Of a DNA stretch of 40,236 nt, positions 39,801-40,236 are shown one piece after another; within the stretch, counting starts at the first letter, position 1; each line of letters begins with the position of its first letter. The notes beneath the pieces are model-generated. The model was not told where the DNA came from and did no database searches. It worked only from the letters and a program-made list of their open reading frames with translations. The translations under genes were made by a program, and so were the position numbers. Source of the DNA: DASTBU01 sp035711845 (lineage in GTDB: Bacteria; Acidobacteriota; Vicinamibacteria; Vicinamibacterales; 2-12-FULL-66-21); contig DASTBU010000064.1 of the NCBI GenBank assembly GCA_035711845.1, positions 1-40,236 of the forward strand. The letters are read 5' to 3'.

Positions 39801-40160
39801 CTCGTGGAGCAGCAGAACTTCCTGCTCCGCATCCGCGAGGCGCAAGAGCGCGCGCGCAATCTCCAGATGCGCTTGCAGCAGGCGATGCAGAGCGCGCGCG
39901 TGGCCGTGCCACCCTCACCCGGCGCCGGCGAGTGGGTCGGCAACATGACATACGAACATCCGCTGCAGCAGCTCTGGGCGCGGCTCGTCACGGCTCCCGG
40001 CACCTACGAGCAGGGGATGCTCATCGATCAGTTGTCGAACATCGCGCGCGCCGAAGGGGGTGCGGATCAGAAGATCGGTCGGGAGGCGCGCATGCGATTC
40101 GACGATCTGCTGAAAGAACTGACGGCGCTGGAGGCTGAGATCGACAAAGTCGGGCGGTAA
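36879..40160 (+). CDS. Secreted VPS10/sortilin-type BNR-repeat protein
   Basis: A 1093-residue protein with an N-terminal signal peptide (RIRILAVTVPFLAAAVL). Residues about 55-770 form a large beta-propeller of the sortilin/VPS10 or BNR (Asp-box) type, with repeated motifs such as GGGVWKTEDCGTSWTPI, IFKTNDGGQTWKK, IFKSTDGGDTWAKL, LYKSEDSGTSWKLV and VHVTRDNGRTWKNV. A Gly/Arg-rich low-complexity linker (RGGRGAGRGRGREGG, about residue 885) leads to an Ig-like segment (NRYMWNFQWDNGVMAAPGRF) and a C-terminal helical coiled region. Databases often call these glycosyl hydrolases, but no glycosidase catalytic residues are evident. Such proteins are abundant in Acidobacteriota; function unknown. The remaining 76 bases after the stop hold nothing recognisable. 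Confidence 0.85.
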   Translation: MRIRILAVTVPFLAAAVLNHNPAAERAAVSPAPLATFGQSRPSPRPDTTAAIDAKYFQDLRWRNVGPTRGGRVTAVHGVRTQPCTFYMGATGGGVWKTEDCGTSWTPIGDGQIATGSIGSIAVSDSDPNVVWVGTGSAAIRSNVIIGRGTYKSIDAGKTWQSVGLQDAGQIGTVVIHPTNPEIVWLAALGSPFGPNEERGIFKTNDGGQTWKKTLFVNDRTGGRVLAINPANPDELYAGMYRGFRKGWDIISGGPASEGGIFKSTDGGDTWAKLDNGLPSNLIGKIDIDVARSNPRIVYAMVEAPGAEGGLYKSEDSGTSWKLVNNSGGIRARPFYFHYVDVNPKDESDLWVGAVQQYRSTDGGKTFQTVRTPHADNHGIWFNPDNPDYAIQSNDGGANVTRDGGRTWSSILNQPTAELYMVSVDEQYPYMLYGPQQDNSTVVVPSVPTVSFGFDHPSQAWSQASGCETGGIWPTPDGRIVWGACKGEVERFSVETGQSQGKWIYPQNRYGHHPKDIRFRFPRQTVIMVSPHDPKVVYQASHVLHRTTDDGVTWEVISPDLTANEAAYQIVPGNPITRDVTGEEVYSSIYSMAESPIERGVLWVGANDGPVHVTRDNGRTWKNVTPKDLPPGGRVQNIDASPIRKGSAYIAVYRFLREHDLKPYIYMTNDYGTSWVKLTDGANGIPNDHPTRVVREDLELEGLLYAGTEFGFFVSFDNGRRWQALQQNLPATPVTDVRVHRGDLVIATMGRSFWIMDDVSPLRQLAFAASTETVQQGSAGRIGVTGIADSGGRPAAGAAIAIPLRAQPPSRQHLELSRPALLQPADVIRYRRAGGGRGGDGPEYPPVAAAIDYVLPDGFGGPLTLEITDSTGKVVRTVQASARGGRGAGRGRGREGGADAQDMRFAGRGRGAAAGATMQPGHNRYMWNFQWDNGVMAAPGRFTVKMTAGEVVQSRTFQVKVDPGVLKDGITQADLVEQQNFLLRIREAQERARNLQMRLQQAMQSARVAVPPSPGAGEWVGNMTYEHPLQQLWARLVTAPGTYEQGMLIDQLSNIARAEGGADQKIGREARMRFDDLLKELTALEAEIDKVGR

Positions 40161-40236
40161 CAGGACAACTCCCAACTTCCAGCCGCTCTGCGGGACCGTT
40201 CCGTCGTGTCCAACCAGGTGGTGTTCCCTCACACGC

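Overview
The window is GC-rich bacterial chromosomal DNA. The gene set fits a Gram-negative, diderm, heterotrophic bacterium: BamA/TamA-type barrel with TamB, OmpA-type barrel, TonB, several lipoproteins, a VPS10/sortilin-type secreted propeller, PD40/TolB propeller, CHAT-TPR protein and KGG stress protein. Together with dense arrays of short palindromic repeats (ACGTGC and GGTCCCTGG types) this points to Acidobacteriota, probably Vicinamibacteria. That assignment is inference from gene style; no rRNA or tRNA gene was found.

Layout. 1-114 is the C-terminus of a P1 (DmpA-type) peptidase. 132-1780 is an ACGTGC-repeat element split by an IS481-family insertion sequence (170-1439) with a 7-bp target duplication. 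1830-4548 is a two-gene operon: a B12-type radical SAM protein whose apparent stop UGA is better read as selenocysteine (tail C-U-A-E-P, followed by a bacterial SECIS hairpin), then an ATP-grasp ligase. 4556-4876 is yggX on the minus strand. 5265-7661 holds a small proline-rich ORF, a KGG stress protein, an OmpA-family protein and a small membrane protein, closed by a strong terminator. 7712-8125 is an inverted GGTCCCTGG repeat array without a gene. 8151-14584 is a tamA-tamB operon. 14594-15275 is a second ACGTGC element, with a perfect 17-bp terminal inverted repeat and a gene for a four-helix-bundle (23S rRNA intervening-sequence type) protein between its arms. 15275-18472 is a minus-strand pair: a diaminopropionate ammonia-lyase-like PLP enzyme followed by a molybdopterin oxidoreductase. 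18767-23484 holds a YIP1 membrane protein, a tonB gene behind an ECF-type promoter, and a translationally coupled TPR-CHAT protein that has lost the CHAT catalytic dyad. 23471-28682 holds a small membrane protein, a DUF3810 membrane metalloprotease-like protein, a DUF4097 lipoprotein, a zinc-ribbon protein, a GtrA fusion protein and mutM. 28826-40160 holds a kinase/M23 peptidase/class III aminotransferase triple fusion, a SnoaL-like protein, a second B12 radical SAM protein, a GIY-YIG protein, a LEA2 lipoprotein, a PD40 propeller and a large VPS10-type secreted protein.

How the genes work together. Envelope biogenesis dominates (ompA-like, tamAB, tonB, several lipoproteins). The best candidates for undescribed biology are the selenocysteine radical SAM/ATP-grasp cassette and the repeat-bounded element carrying the four-helix-bundle gene. 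At least six genes lack a Shine-Dalgarno sequence and have a -10-like hexamer 6-7 nt before the start codon, which suggests widespread leaderless transcription.
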